From positions 124,001-188,000 of the forward strand of contig VHBO01000002.1 in NCBI GenBank assembly GCA_016871895.1: 64,000 nt of DNA, written 5' to 3'. Each line of letters begins with the position of its first letter. Position 1 is the stretch's first letter. The notes below the pieces were generated by a model. That model did not search any database, was not told where the DNA came from, and was given only the letters and a program-made list of their open reading frames with translations. This DNA is from Gemmatimonadota bacterium. Lineage in GTDB: Bacteria; Gemmatimonadota; Gemmatimonadetes; Gemmatimonadales; Gemmatimonadaceae. Of the stretch, positions 46,373-56,717 are shown piece by piece. Both the position numbers and the translations under genes were made by a program.

Positions 46373-48955
46373 ATGCGCCTCTCCCTCTCTAGCACTCTCG
46401 CCGCCGCCCTGCTTGCGGGCCTCGGCCTCCACGCCTGCGCCTCCCCCACGGAGCCACCCAAGGCCACCACGGTCACGCTCAATAGCGCTACGCTGAGCTT
46501 TGATGCCATCGGCGCCACCGGACAGCTCAGTGTGACGGTCGCCGACCAGAAGGGGCAGCCAATGGTCGGCCTCGTCCCCACGTATAGCTCAGGTGCGGCC
46601 GGGGTCGCGACGGTGAGCGCCGCCGGTCTCGTGACCGCGGTCAGCAATGGCAGTGCGACCATCACCGCGACCGTCGACGGCGTGGCGGCCACCGCCACTG
46701 TAACCGTCGCGCAGGTGCCGGTCGCGCCGGTCGCGGTCTCCGGGAACGGGCAGATCGGGACCGTCCTCTCGACCCTCAGTCAGCCGGTGATCGCCCGGGC
46801 CGTCGACCGCCTCGGCACCCCGATCCCCAACGCGACCATCACCTTCACCATCATCTCGGGCGGGGGGTCGCTCGACGCCGCCGCCTCGGTGACGACGAAG
46901 GAGGTCCAGGCCGGCGGGAACGGCGAGGGGCAGACCGTCTGGCGGCTCGGGAGTAGCGCCACCGCGACGCCGCGCCTGACGGCGAGCGTCGGCGGGCAGT
47001 CGACCCTCTTCACCGCGACCGCGACCGGCGGGCCGCCGGCGCAGATGCGGATCGCGCCGGGGGTCGAGGGGAACGGCCAGCGGGCGAAGTTCGGCACGAA
47101 TGTCGAGATCGCACCCGCCGTGCAGCTCCTCGACGTGGATGGGAACCCGGTCGCGGGGCGGACCGTGACCTTCGCGGTGCAGACCGGCGGCGGCTCGGTG
47201 ACCGGGGCGAGCGCCGTCACCAACGCGAACGGTGTCGCGACCGTCGGCTCGTGGACCCTCGGGGCGCTGATCGGGGAGCAGACCCTCCGAGCGACCTTCG
47301 AGACGCTCACCTTCACCTTCACTGCGACGGCGATCGAGGATCCCTGTGTCGCGGCGGGGGCGACGCCGATCGTCGTGCCCGATACGGTGACCGGATCGAT
47401 CAGCGATGCCGATTGCAGCTGGACCCCGCCGGTGAACACCTCACAGAACTCGCGCTTCGATCTCTACCGGTTCGACCTCGCCTCGCGCACCGCGGTCATC
47501 ATCACGATGACGAAGCAGCTCGGCATCGTCGATCCGTATATCTTCCTGTACAACGCGACCACCGGCGTCTTCATCGCTGACAACGATGACATCCAGGATG
47601 GCGTGATCCGGGATTCGCGGCTCACGATCACCCTCGATCCTGGCTCGTATATGATCCGTGCGACGACGTGGGAGCCGAACGAGCGCGGCACGTACACGCT
47701 GGGTGTCACCGGGTGCCGCGCGGGCGAGCCAGTGGTCTACCGCGCGAAGGCCGGGAATGGCGCCGTGACGGCCCCGGGAGCGACGGTCCCGATCGCGCCG
47801 AGTGTCGAGGTGCTGGATGAGTGTGGCAACGGCGTGAGCGGCATCCCTGTCACCTTTGCGACCGTACCGGGTGTGGGGAGCATCACCGGTGCGAGCGCGA
47901 CGACGAATGCATCCGGGATCGCGACGCTTGGGAGCTGGACCCTCGCCGCCGGGCCGAACGTCGTCTCGGCCACCCTCGGCGGTGCGGGCGCCGCCGCGGC
48001 CCCGGTGATCTTCTCCGCGACGGGGAAGGCCTCGACGTCCGGCTTCGACATCAGCCTGCGCTTCGTGAATATGCCGACGGCGAATCAGCTCACCGCGTTC
48101 GGGCAGGCCGCGACGCGGTGGGAGACGATCATCACGGGCGACCTCCCGAACATCGCGAACTTCTCGTCCGGGGCGGGGAGCTGCAATTCACCGAATGCGA
48201 TCCAAGAGGCGCTCGACGACCTGATCATCGTCGTGCGTCTCGAGAACATCGACGGGGCGGGTGCGGTGCTCGGATCTGCCGGCCCCTGTCTCGTGCGCAC
48301 CGCCGGACTGACCGCGCTCGGCTCGATGCGGTTCGACACCTCCGACCTCCCGAGCCTCGAGTCGAGCGGGACCTTCGCCGCAGTGATCCTGCACGAGATG
48401 GGCCACGTGCTCGGGATCGGGACGCTCTGGAGCTCGAAGGGGTTCCTCCAGCTCTCGTCGACCACCTCGGCGAAGCAGGACACGCACTTCAACGGTCCCG
48501 AGGCGATCGCCGGGTTCAACGCCGTGGGCGGGACCAACTACACGGGGGCCGGGCAGCAGGTCCCGGGCGGCGCCAAGGTGCCGGTCGAGAACTGCACCAA
48601 CAACACCCCGGCGTCGTGCGGTGGGGGCACCATCAACTCGCATTGGCGCGAGGGGGTGCTCAAGTCCGAGCTGATGACGGGGTATCTGGGCAGCAGCGTG
48701 ACCGGGAATCCGCTGAGCGTGCTCACCATCGGCTCGCTCAAGGACATCGGGTACGTCGTCGATCTCAACCAGGCCGATTCGTTCTTCGAGGTGATGAGCC
48801 TCGAGGCCGGCCTGATGGCCGAGGGCGGTCGGGACCAGATCTATCTGCAGGACGACATCGAGCGGCACGTGATTCGCGAGGTCGGCCCGGATGGCCGGAT
48901 CGTCGGGGAGCCGGCGCGGGGGAGCGCGAAGCGCCGGACGCGCGGGCAGCGGTGA
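46373..48955 (+). CDS. Lipoprotein with Ig-like (Big) domains, PPC-like domain and leishmanolysin-like metalloprotease domain
   Basis: Lipobox GLGLHACAS; Big_2/Big_1-like repeats; PPC-like segment ([22 protein letters not shown]...[20 protein letters not shown]); [13 protein letters not shown] and [15 protein letters not shown]. Confidence 0.85.
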   Translation: MRLSLSSTLAAALLAGLGLHACASPTEPPKATTVTLNSATLSFDAIGATGQLSVTVADQKGQPMVGLVPTYSSGAAGVATVSAAGLVTAVSNGSATITATVDGVAATATVTVAQVPVAPVAVSGNGQIGTVLSTLSQPVIARAVDRLGTPIPNATITFTIISGGGSLDAAASVTTKEVQAGGNGEGQTVWRLGSSATATPRLTASVGGQSTLFTATATGGPPAQMRIAPGVEGNGQRAKFGTNVEIAPAVQLLDVDGNPVAGRTVTFAVQTGGGSVTGASAVTNANGVATVGSWTLGALIGEQTLRATFETLTFTFTATAIEDPCVAAGATPIVVPDTVTGSISDADCSWTPPVNTSQNSRFDLYRFDLASRTAVIITMTKQLGIVDPYIFLYNATTGVFIADNDDIQDGVIRDSRLTITLDPGSYMIRATTWEPNERGTYTLGVTGCRAGEPVVYRAKAGNGAVTAPGATVPIAPSVEVLDECGNGVSGIPVTFATVPGVGSITGASATTNASGIATLGSWTLAAGPNVVSATLGGAGAAAAPVIFSATGKASTSGFDISLRFVNMPTANQLTAFGQAATRWETIITGDLPNIANFSSGAGSCNSPNAIQEALDDLIIVVRLENIDGAGAVLGSAGPCLVRTAGLTALGSMRFDTSDLPSLESSGTFAAVILHEMGHVLGIGTLWSSKGFLQLSSTTSAKQDTHFNGPEAIAGFNAVGGTNYTGAGQQVPGGAKVPVENCTNNTPASCGGGTINSHWREGVLKSELMTGYLGSSVTGNPLSVLTIGSLKDIGYVVDLNQADSFFEVMSLEAGLMAEGGRDQIYLQDDIERHVIREVGPDGRIVGEPARGSAKRRTRGQR

Positions 48956-49034
48956 GGGGAGAGCTTGCCGGCTGAGGGGTGGATGTGACGAGGCCCCGAG
49001 GGTAGCAGGCCCCCTGCCGTTTTGGCATCTTTCT

Positions 49035-49062
49035 GGGGTCCGGCCCGATTGGGTCGGACCCC
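49035..49062 (+). terminator. Hairpin upstream of gcvT (terminator or leader structure)
   Basis: ggggtccggccc-gatt-gggtcggacccc: 12-bp stem with one G.T wobble. Confidence 0.5.
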
Positions 49063-49098
49063 TGATTCTCTTCATCACCCACAGACCCTGAAGCCCAG

Positions 49099-50211
49099 AT
49101 GGCTGACGCTTCCACCCCACTCAAGCGGACCCCGTTCCACGCGCAGCATCTCGCTGCCGGGGCGAAGATGGTCCCCTTCGCGGGCTTCGAGATGCCCATC
49201 CAGTACCCGACGGGGATCACCGCCGAGCATCACGCCGTCCGCACCGGCTGCGGGATCTTCGACGTGAGCCATATGGGGGAGTTCATCATCACGGGGCCCC
49301 AGGCCATCCCCTTCGTCACCTACGTCACCAGCAACGATGTCGCCGCACTCGCCGACGGGCAGGTGCACTACTCGGCGATCCTCACCGAGCAGGGGACGTT
49401 CGTCGACGACTGCCTCGTCTATCGCTACGCCGCCGACCACCTGATGATGGTCGTGAACGGCTCGAACAAGGACAAGGATCTCGCGCACATCTCGCGCTTC
49501 CTCGGCGGTTTCGACTGCACCCTCACCGACGTCTCCGACGACATCGGGCTCCTCGCGGTGCAGGGGCCGCAGGCGCATGCGATCCTGCAGGCGCTCACCC
49601 CCGCTGCGCTCGACGACATCAAGTACTACTGGTTCACCGAGACGACCGTCGCGGGGGTGCCGATGACGCTCTCGCGCACCGGGTACACCGGCGAGGACGG
49701 CTTCGAGCTCTACCACGACGTCGCGCACTCGGCGCGCCTCTGGGAGGCGTTGATGGCGACCGGGCGCATCACTCCCACCGCGCTTGGCTGCCGCGACTCG
49801 CTGCGCCTCGAGATGGGGATGGCGCTCTACGGCAACGACATCGACGACACGATCACGCCGCTCGAGGCGGGGCTCGGCTGGCTCGTGAAGATGAAGAAGG
49901 GGGACTTCGTCGGGCGCGCGGCGCTCGAGGCGCAGAAGGCGGCCGGCGTCCCACGGAAGCTCGTCGGCTTCACCTTCACCGAGAAGGCGATCCCGCGGCA
50001 CGGCTATCCCGTCTTCGTCGACGGCGCGCCGAGCGGCGTCGTGATGTCGGGGATCATGAGCCCGAGCGTCGGGTGCGGCCTCGGGACGGCGTACGTGCCC
50101 ACGGCGCACGCCGCGCCGGGGAAGACGCTCGAAGTGGAGATCCGCGGCAAGCGCGTGGTCGGCACCATCACGACCTTCCCCTTCTGGACCCAGGGGACGG
50201 TGAAGCGGTAG
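49099..50211 (+). CDS. gcvT: Aminomethyltransferase (glycine cleavage T protein)
   Basis: [68 protein letters not shown]. Confidence 0.96.
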   Translation: MADASTPLKRTPFHAQHLAAGAKMVPFAGFEMPIQYPTGITAEHHAVRTGCGIFDVSHMGEFIITGPQAIPFVTYVTSNDVAALADGQVHYSAILTEQGTFVDDCLVYRYAADHLMMVVNGSNKDKDLAHISRFLGGFDCTLTDVSDDIGLLAVQGPQAHAILQALTPAALDDIKYYWFTETTVAGVPMTLSRTGYTGEDGFELYHDVAHSARLWEALMATGRITPTALGCRDSLRLEMGMALYGNDIDDTITPLEAGLGWLVKMKKGDFVGRAALEAQKAAGVPRKLVGFTFTEKAIPRHGYPVFVDGAPSGVVMSGIMSPSVGCGLGTAYVPTAHAAPGKTLEVEIRGKRVVGTITTFPFWTQGTVKR

Positions 50212-51816
50212 ATGGGCGTCCTCATCACGCTCACCGACGTCGAGCCCGCGGTCCGGCTGAATGCGTTGCTCGAGGCGGATGGCGTCGCGACCACGATGGT
50301 CTCGCCGCTCGACGATCTCGCGCGCGAGGTGGAGCGCGCGCGGCCCGAGGTGATCGTCTGCACTGGGGCGCTACTCGATTCGCAGACCCTCGGGCTTGTG
50401 CGGGACCAGCTCTGGGGTGGGGCTGCCGTGATCGGCCTCTCCGATGTGGGCGACGCCTCGGTGGAGGCGCGTCTGCGAGGCGTTGGGTTCGCGGACGTGC
50501 TCGTGAAGCCCGTCGCCCCCGAGGCGGTGCGGGCGAGCGTGCAGGCGCTGCTCGAGCGGCAGCGCGTCGCGCGGGAGACGGGGCTCTGGGGCGAGAGCGA
50601 GGCGATCCGGCAGGTCCTCGTGCAGGTCACCCAGATGGCCCCCGTCTCGAGTACCGTGCTCATCGAGGGGGAGAGCGGGACGGGGAAGGAAGTCGTGGCG
50701 CGTGCCATCGCCAAGCTCTCGCCGCGTCGGAACAAGCCGTTCATCGCGGTGAACGTCGGAGCACTCCCGGAGACGTTGCTCGAGAGTGAGCTCTTCGGGC
50801 ACGAGAAGGGAGCATTCACCGGCGCCGCTGAGCGGCGCATTGGCCGCTTCGAGCTCGCGAGCGGGGGCACGCTCTTCCTTGATGAGATCGGTGAGATCCC
50901 GCCCAGCACGCAGGTGAAGCTCCTGCGCGTGCTGGAGGAGCGGCAGGTGACGCGAGTCGGCGGGGCGCAGCCGATCGCCGTGGACGTGCGGGTCGTCGCC
51001 GCGACGAACCGTCCGCTGCGCGAGAGCGTCGAGCGCGGCGAGTTCCGGTCAGATCTCTACTATCGATTGAACGTCCTCCGTATCTATCTCCCGCCGCTGC
51101 GGGAACGTCGGGAGGACATCCCGCTTCTGGTGCGGCGCTTCGTGCAGGAGTTCGCGCAGGCACACGACCGGACCTTCCACGGGATCTCGGCCGACGCGAT
51201 GCAGGCGCTCGTGCGGTATCCCTGGCCCGGCAACGTGCGGGAGTTGCGCAACCTGCTCGAGAGCATGGTCGTGCTCGCGACGGGTCGGGAGATCGGAGTC
51301 GATGACATCCCGGCCGCGATCCGTAATGGCGGTGCCGATCGGCTCCTTCCGGTCCCGATTGGCCCGATCCTTCGAGAGGAGGGGCGCGCTGAGGGGCGCG
51401 AGCTCGAATTCATCGTTCGTAGCCTCGTCGAGATGAAGCTGCAGCTGGAGGAGCTCCGTCGGCGGGTCGACGAGGATCGCGCAGCGGTCGAGCGACTCGT
51501 CGAGCATGGGGGTGGCGGGATCGGCGTCGGCGCTGGCCTCGGGCCTGTCTCCGGGGGCGGGGTTTTCCCTGGTACCGCGGTCGCCCTCGCTCCTGTGATC
51601 GGCGGGCTCGAGCCCCCGGGCGTGCCCGCGACGGGCGCGGGTCTTGTGCTCACCCCGGGCATGACGATGGCCGAGATCGAGAAGGCGGCGATCCTTGCCG
51701 CGCTGCGTCAGACGCGCGGGAACCGGCGGAAGGCGGCGGAGTTGCTCGACATCGGCGAGCGGACGATGTACCGGAAGCTCAAGGAGTATCAGGTCCCCGA
51801 GGAGTACCAAGGGTAG
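50212..51816 (+). CDS. Sigma-54-dependent NtrC-family transcriptional regulator with degenerate receiver
   Basis: GESGTGKEVVARAIAKLS; ELFGHEKGAFTGA; GGTLFLDEIGEIP; C-terminal Fis HTH (GNRRKAAELLDIGERTMYRKLKEY). Confidence 0.94.
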   Translation: MGVLITLTDVEPAVRLNALLEADGVATTMVSPLDDLAREVERARPEVIVCTGALLDSQTLGLVRDQLWGGAAVIGLSDVGDASVEARLRGVGFADVLVKPVAPEAVRASVQALLERQRVARETGLWGESEAIRQVLVQVTQMAPVSSTVLIEGESGTGKEVVARAIAKLSPRRNKPFIAVNVGALPETLLESELFGHEKGAFTGAAERRIGRFELASGGTLFLDEIGEIPPSTQVKLLRVLEERQVTRVGGAQPIAVDVRVVAATNRPLRESVERGEFRSDLYYRLNVLRIYLPPLRERREDIPLLVRRFVQEFAQAHDRTFHGISADAMQALVRYPWPGNVRELRNLLESMVVLATGREIGVDDIPAAIRNGGADRLLPVPIGPILREEGRAEGRELEFIVRSLVEMKLQLEELRRRVDEDRAAVERLVEHGGGGIGVGAGLGPVSGGGVFPGTAVALAPVIGGLEPPGVPATGAGLVLTPGMTMAEIEKAAILAALRQTRGNRRKAAELLDIGERTMYRKLKEYQVPEEYQG

Positions 51817-51930
51817 GCGCTCGCGCCGGCAGTGAAGCACAGAGTCCGGCTGGGCTGTCCGGCTCCCTTTACCCGATTCAGAGTCCGTCGTCACTGATTC
51901 GAAGACCGGAGGGCGCGGCCGCGCTTTCCG

Positions 51931-52713
51931 GTGCCTCCGAATCCCAGGAGCTTCGTGACGATCCCCCTTTCGCAGCCCAGCGAACCGACTGTCGATGTGA
52001 TCGCGGGCTCCGTGTTGCCGCTCCGCGACGCGGAGGCGCTGATCGCCACGTTGCAGGATGTCACGTCGGTGCGAATCACAGCGACGCCGACCGGTGGGAT
52101 CGAAGCGGTGCACGTGCTCGTGTCCGGTGCGACCCCAGCGAAGCAACACGTCCGAAACATCGAAAGCGCGCTGATGGCGCGGCTGGGGCTCAAGGTCGAC
52201 CATCGGAAGATCTCCATCGCGGCGATCGCTACGCGTGGGGTTGGGAATCCGATGACGACGGCGACGGCGACATCGACCCCAGTAGTCGCGGCGCCAGGCC
52301 GTCACGTCTACTTCGAGGATGTTGAGGTCCGCGGGTCCCGTGCTCGTGGGGTAACGTGCCGGGTGACGTTGCGAGTCGGCGGCGAGCATTTCGCGGGCGA
52401 AGCCGAGGAAGGGTTGCCGAACGACCGCAACCGTGTCGACGTGGCGGCGCGGGCGGCGGTCGCTGCGCTCGCGCTCGCGGGGTCGGCGCACGGGGTGCTC
52501 GGCCTAGAGGGTACCCGGGTGTTATCGATGTTCGATCGGGAGTTCGTCTTCGTCGGGCTCGTCGCCCGACACACTCGGGAGCAGGCGATGCTCACGGGAA
52601 CATGTGAGGTACGGGACAGTATCGAAACCGCGGCGGTGCTGGCAGTGCTCGATGCGACGAATCGGTGGTCAGGGTGGTCGAATGCGGTCTCACCCTTCGG
52701 CCTGAGGAACTAG
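51931..52713 (+). CDS. Hypothetical protein
   Basis: 260-aa ORF with compositionally normal protein (IEAVHVLVSGATPAKQHVRNIESALMARLGLKVDHRKISIAAI; VDVAARAAVAALALAG). GTG alternative start 51955. Confidence 0.75.
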   Translation: MPPNPRSFVTIPLSQPSEPTVDVIAGSVLPLRDAEALIATLQDVTSVRITATPTGGIEAVHVLVSGATPAKQHVRNIESALMARLGLKVDHRKISIAAIATRGVGNPMTTATATSTPVVAAPGRHVYFEDVEVRGSRARGVTCRVTLRVGGEHFAGEAEEGLPNDRNRVDVAARAAVAALALAGSAHGVLGLEGTRVLSMFDREFVFVGLVARHTREQAMLTGTCEVRDSIETAAVLAVLDATNRWSGWSNAVSPFGLRN

Positions 52714-52846
52714 GGAACCCCCCGTTCTCTCCGCGAGCGGAGGGAACACGAGCGGTGGCGTCACAGCCGACGCAAGAGCGGAGCCGAACTTCGCTGGAAC
52801 GCCACGGTGTATGCCGGGCGATCTCACGGAAGGGAGGTGAATCTCA

Positions 52847-52918
52847 ATGTCGATCATCACGTCGCTGCTGCGCGCACTTTGCGCGTTTGTGCTGGGTGAT
52901 GCTGCGAGCTGGAGCTGA
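52847..52918 (+). CDS. Candidate 23-aa small peptide ORF
   Basis: Manual: ATG at 52847 preceded by aagggaggtgaatctca (strong SD at proper spacing); MSIITSLLRALCAFVLGDAASWS*. Confidence 0.5.
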   Translation: MSIITSLLRALCAFVLGDAASWS

Positions 52919-52952
52919 ATAAGGAGGGGACGGGGGGTCCTCACATAATCCA

Positions 52953-54251
52953 ATGCGTGGTCAGCGAATCTCAACGAAGGCGGTTGTGGCAGTTGTCGCG
53001 CTTCTAGCGGTAGCTGCCACGATTAGCATTCTGATCAATACACCGGCTCCGGCTACGGCAGGCTGGAAGGCAGCAATCTTCTTCACAGCGTTCGGATTGC
53101 TAGCGTCCGGCTTGGGATACAAAACCTCAAGTGCAACAACAGGGAGCATAGGCTTCCTGCCGTTCCTCAGCATCGCCGCCATCGCACCGAATATCGCAGC
53201 GCTCGGGACCGTAGCTGTAAGCATCCTCGGCGCTGAGGCTCTGGCGCGGCGGCAGGTCCAGAAAGCGCTCTTTAACCTTGCACAATTTGTACTCGCTGAG
53301 GGAATCGCGATATCGCTCTACCTATCTGTCGGCGGCGCAAGTATCAGAGCTTGGCCTGACGATCCACTAAACATCCCAGCTTTTGTGTTGATGGTCGCGG
53401 CGTGGCTGGTATGCAACAAGCTGGCGGTTAGTGCTATTGTTTCAGTGGCAACTGGTGCCGAGGTAAGGCAGCACTGGTTGCAGAGCATGAAGGCATCTGC
53501 GGTGTACGATATCCTTTCGTTCCCGCTTATTTTTTTCTTTGCGGTCGCGTATGTACGATTCGGAGCGGGGGTATCATCAGCGCTCGCCCTGCCGATGCTT
53601 GGACTTAGGCAATTGTACAAGAATAACATCGTGCTTCAGCAGATTAACGAAGAGCTGCTTGAGTTGATGGTAAGCACTGTTGACGCCCAAGATCCATACA
53701 CCTCTGGTCACTCGCAAAGAGTGTCGGTATTCGCTCGCATCATAGCAGAGCTCATGGGTTTCCGGCAGCGCGACGTCCGACGTATAGAGCAAGCTGCGTT
53801 GCTGCATGACATTGGGAAAATTTACGCAGAGTTTTCTCCGATTATTCGAAAGCCGGGCCGCCTGACAGACCAAGAGTACGAGGTGATGAAGTCGCATTCG
53901 GAAAAAGGAGCAAGTCTTGTAGCAAAAGTAACCCACTTCGCGGACTTGGTTCCGATGATTGTGTCACACCACGAAGCATGGGATGGTAGGGGGTATCCGC
54001 ACGGATTGAGAGACGAAGCGATCCCACCTGGGGCTCGAATCATCGCGCTTGCGGACACGATCGACGCGATGAGCACCTCTCGTCCGTATCGTGCCGCCTT
54101 AGGTCTTGAAGTGGTCCGGTTTGAACTTGAGAAGCAGGCGAGTCGGCAGTTTGATCCTGAGATGTGCTCGAAGCTTTTGTCAGAGAGGGCCTGGAAAACT
54201 CTGGTCGATAAGGTTGCTGAGGCAAACAACCGTTTTCCAGTTGGCATTTGA
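52953..54251 (+). CDS. Membrane-anchored HD-GYP/HD domain phosphohydrolase
   Basis: Multiple N-terminal TMs; VDAQDPYTSGHSQRVSVFARIIAELMG...ALLHDIGKIYAEFSPIIRKPGRLTDQEYEVMKSHSEKGASLV...VSHHEAWDGRGYPHGLRDEAIPPGARIIALADTIDAM. Confidence 0.92.
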   Translation: MRGQRISTKAVVAVVALLAVAATISILINTPAPATAGWKAAIFFTAFGLLASGLGYKTSSATTGSIGFLPFLSIAAIAPNIAALGTVAVSILGAEALARRQVQKALFNLAQFVLAEGIAISLYLSVGGASIRAWPDDPLNIPAFVLMVAAWLVCNKLAVSAIVSVATGAEVRQHWLQSMKASAVYDILSFPLIFFFAVAYVRFGAGVSSALALPMLGLRQLYKNNIVLQQINEELLELMVSTVDAQDPYTSGHSQRVSVFARIIAELMGFRQRDVRRIEQAALLHDIGKIYAEFSPIIRKPGRLTDQEYEVMKSHSEKGASLVAKVTHFADLVPMIVSHHEAWDGRGYPHGLRDEAIPPGARIIALADTIDAMSTSRPYRAALGLEVVRFELEKQASRQFDPEMCSKLLSERAWKTLVDKVAEANNRFPVGI

Positions 54252-54407
54252 TATGGAATTATTGGGACAAATCAAATAATGAGTGGGCTTTCGATGGCCG
54301 CGTATGACGAAGCGGAGCTGGCTCGAAGCAGCGTGAAGTTCGAAGGGATGTAGCGGCGGCAATTAATGTTGCGAGTGCGCAGATAGGCACTTGCTAGCTC
54401 AGCAGCG

Positions 54408-55424
<1,017 letters not shown>

Positions 55425-55504
55425 AGGTGGTTCCGGGACGAGGGTCGGTCGGACTACGGCGACCGACAATATATCGTTCGCGGCGGGCCGCGCCGCGACC
55501 GCGC

Positions 55505-55945
55505 CTACCGCGCTGGGACGATGAGTGCGCGCGACCGGGTCACGGGGAGGGTCGGGCTCCGCAGCGTCGCCACGACGGTGTACCGTCCCGGCGCAGGCGG
55601 ATCCCACCGTGCCTCGTATGACAGCGACTCGCCGCCCCGCAGCACCTTGGTCTGCATCCCCTGGGTGAAGAGCCGCCCCTCGCTCCACCGCCAGATGGTG
55701 CGCCCCGACGCGTCCTCGACGGCGAAGTCGTGCGTCTGCCCGTCGGGGAACTCGACCTCGACGGTGCGCTCGCCGGGATTGGGCACCGCGAGGGAGAAGC
55801 GGACATCGTCCCCGACCGAGACGGCGAGGTAGGGCTCGGTGCCGGAGCTGGCATCGGCGGCGTGGGCCTCACTCCGCCCGCGCGGACTGCAAGCGAAGGT
55901 CAACAGGGCGGCGGAGAGGAGGCCGAGAGGGAGCCTGGGGATCAT
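55505..55945 (-). CDS. BsuPI-type intracellular proteinase inhibitor domain protein, putative lipoprotein
   Basis: LLTFACSP lipobox; VRFSLAVPNPGERTVEVEFPDGQTHDFAVEDASGRTIWRWSEGRLFTQ. Confidence 0.8.
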   Translation of the reverse strand: MIPRLPLGLLSAALLTFACSPRGRSEAHAADASSGTEPYLAVSVGDDVRFSLAVPNPGERTVEVEFPDGQTHDFAVEDASGRTIWRWSEGRLFTQGMQTKVLRGGESLSYEARWDPPAPGRYTVVATLRSPTLPVTRSRALIVPAR

Positions 55946-56103
55946 CGGGACCGTGGGGCAGGGGGCCGAAAGCACGAGAACCGGAAACCGATGGGAAGAC
56001 GACCGGTCCGGATAACGGTCACGGATGGCCCAAGTCCTTCCGTGACAGCGGGTTGGTGTTCGCTTGCGCTTTTTTTCACAAGCCCCTTACTTTTCAATGC
56101 TGG

Positions 56104-56373
56104 ATGTCCAATCCCCCGCCGCCGACCCCCGATGCTGACAGCGCCTCGTTCGGCGCGGCGGCGAAGTACGCGGGCCTGGGCTTCCAGCTCGTCGCCTCCA
56201 TCCTGCTCTTCCTGTATCTGGGGCGCTGGGTGGACCGACGGATCGGCACGGAACCTCTCTTCCTCCTCCTCGGTGTCTTCACCGGCCTGGCCGCCGCCAT
56301 CTACTCGATGTACCGGAGCCTGATGGCCGACCAGCGGCGCGAGGCCGAGCGACGGGGCGAGGGGACCCGATGA
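56104..56373 (+). CDS. AtpZ/AtpI family protein
   Basis: AAKYAGLGFQLVASILLFLYLGRWVDRRIGTEPLFLLLGVFTGLAAAIYSMYR. Confidence 0.82.
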   Translation: MSNPPPPTPDADSASFGAAAKYAGLGFQLVASILLFLYLGRWVDRRIGTEPLFLLLGVFTGLAAAIYSMYRSLMADQRREAERRGEGTR

Positions 56374-56717
56374 GACGCGGGGTCGCCTTCACGGCGCTCG
56401 CCGCGTGCCTCGTCGGGGGGATCGCGTGGCTCGTCACACGTCGCCTCGCGGACCCTCGGGCCGTCGAAGCGATCTGGACGAGCGCCGGGATCGCTGTCGT
56501 CGTGCAGGCGCTCACCTTCGCCGTGGCCCGGCCGTTCGTCACGTCGAATCCCATCGCGGGCTGGGGGCTTGGCTCCCTGATCCGCTTCGCAGTGGTCGTC
56601 GGTTATGCCCTCCTCGGCATCCCGGCGCTGGGGCTCCCCTCGGGGACGGCGCTGGTCAGCCTAGTCGGGTTCTTCTTCGTCACGATGCTGTTCGAGCCTC
56701 TCTTCCTGAGATCATGA
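56370..56717 (+). CDS. ATP synthase-associated membrane protein (AtpI-like)
   Basis: 4-TM small protein between atpZ-like and atpB, overlapping both. Confidence 0.6.
   Translation: MRRGVAFTALAACLVGGIAWLVTRRLADPRAVEAIWTSAGIAVVVQALTFAVARPFVTSNPIAGWGLGSLIRFAVVVGYALLGIPALGLPSGTALVSLVGFFFVTMLFEPLFLRS

Noticed and set aside
54252-54407. A/T-richer gap after HD-GYP considered as tRNA or ncRNA
   Set aside because: No cloverleaf or T-loop (GGTTCGAATCC-like) sequence and no clear hairpin with T tract.
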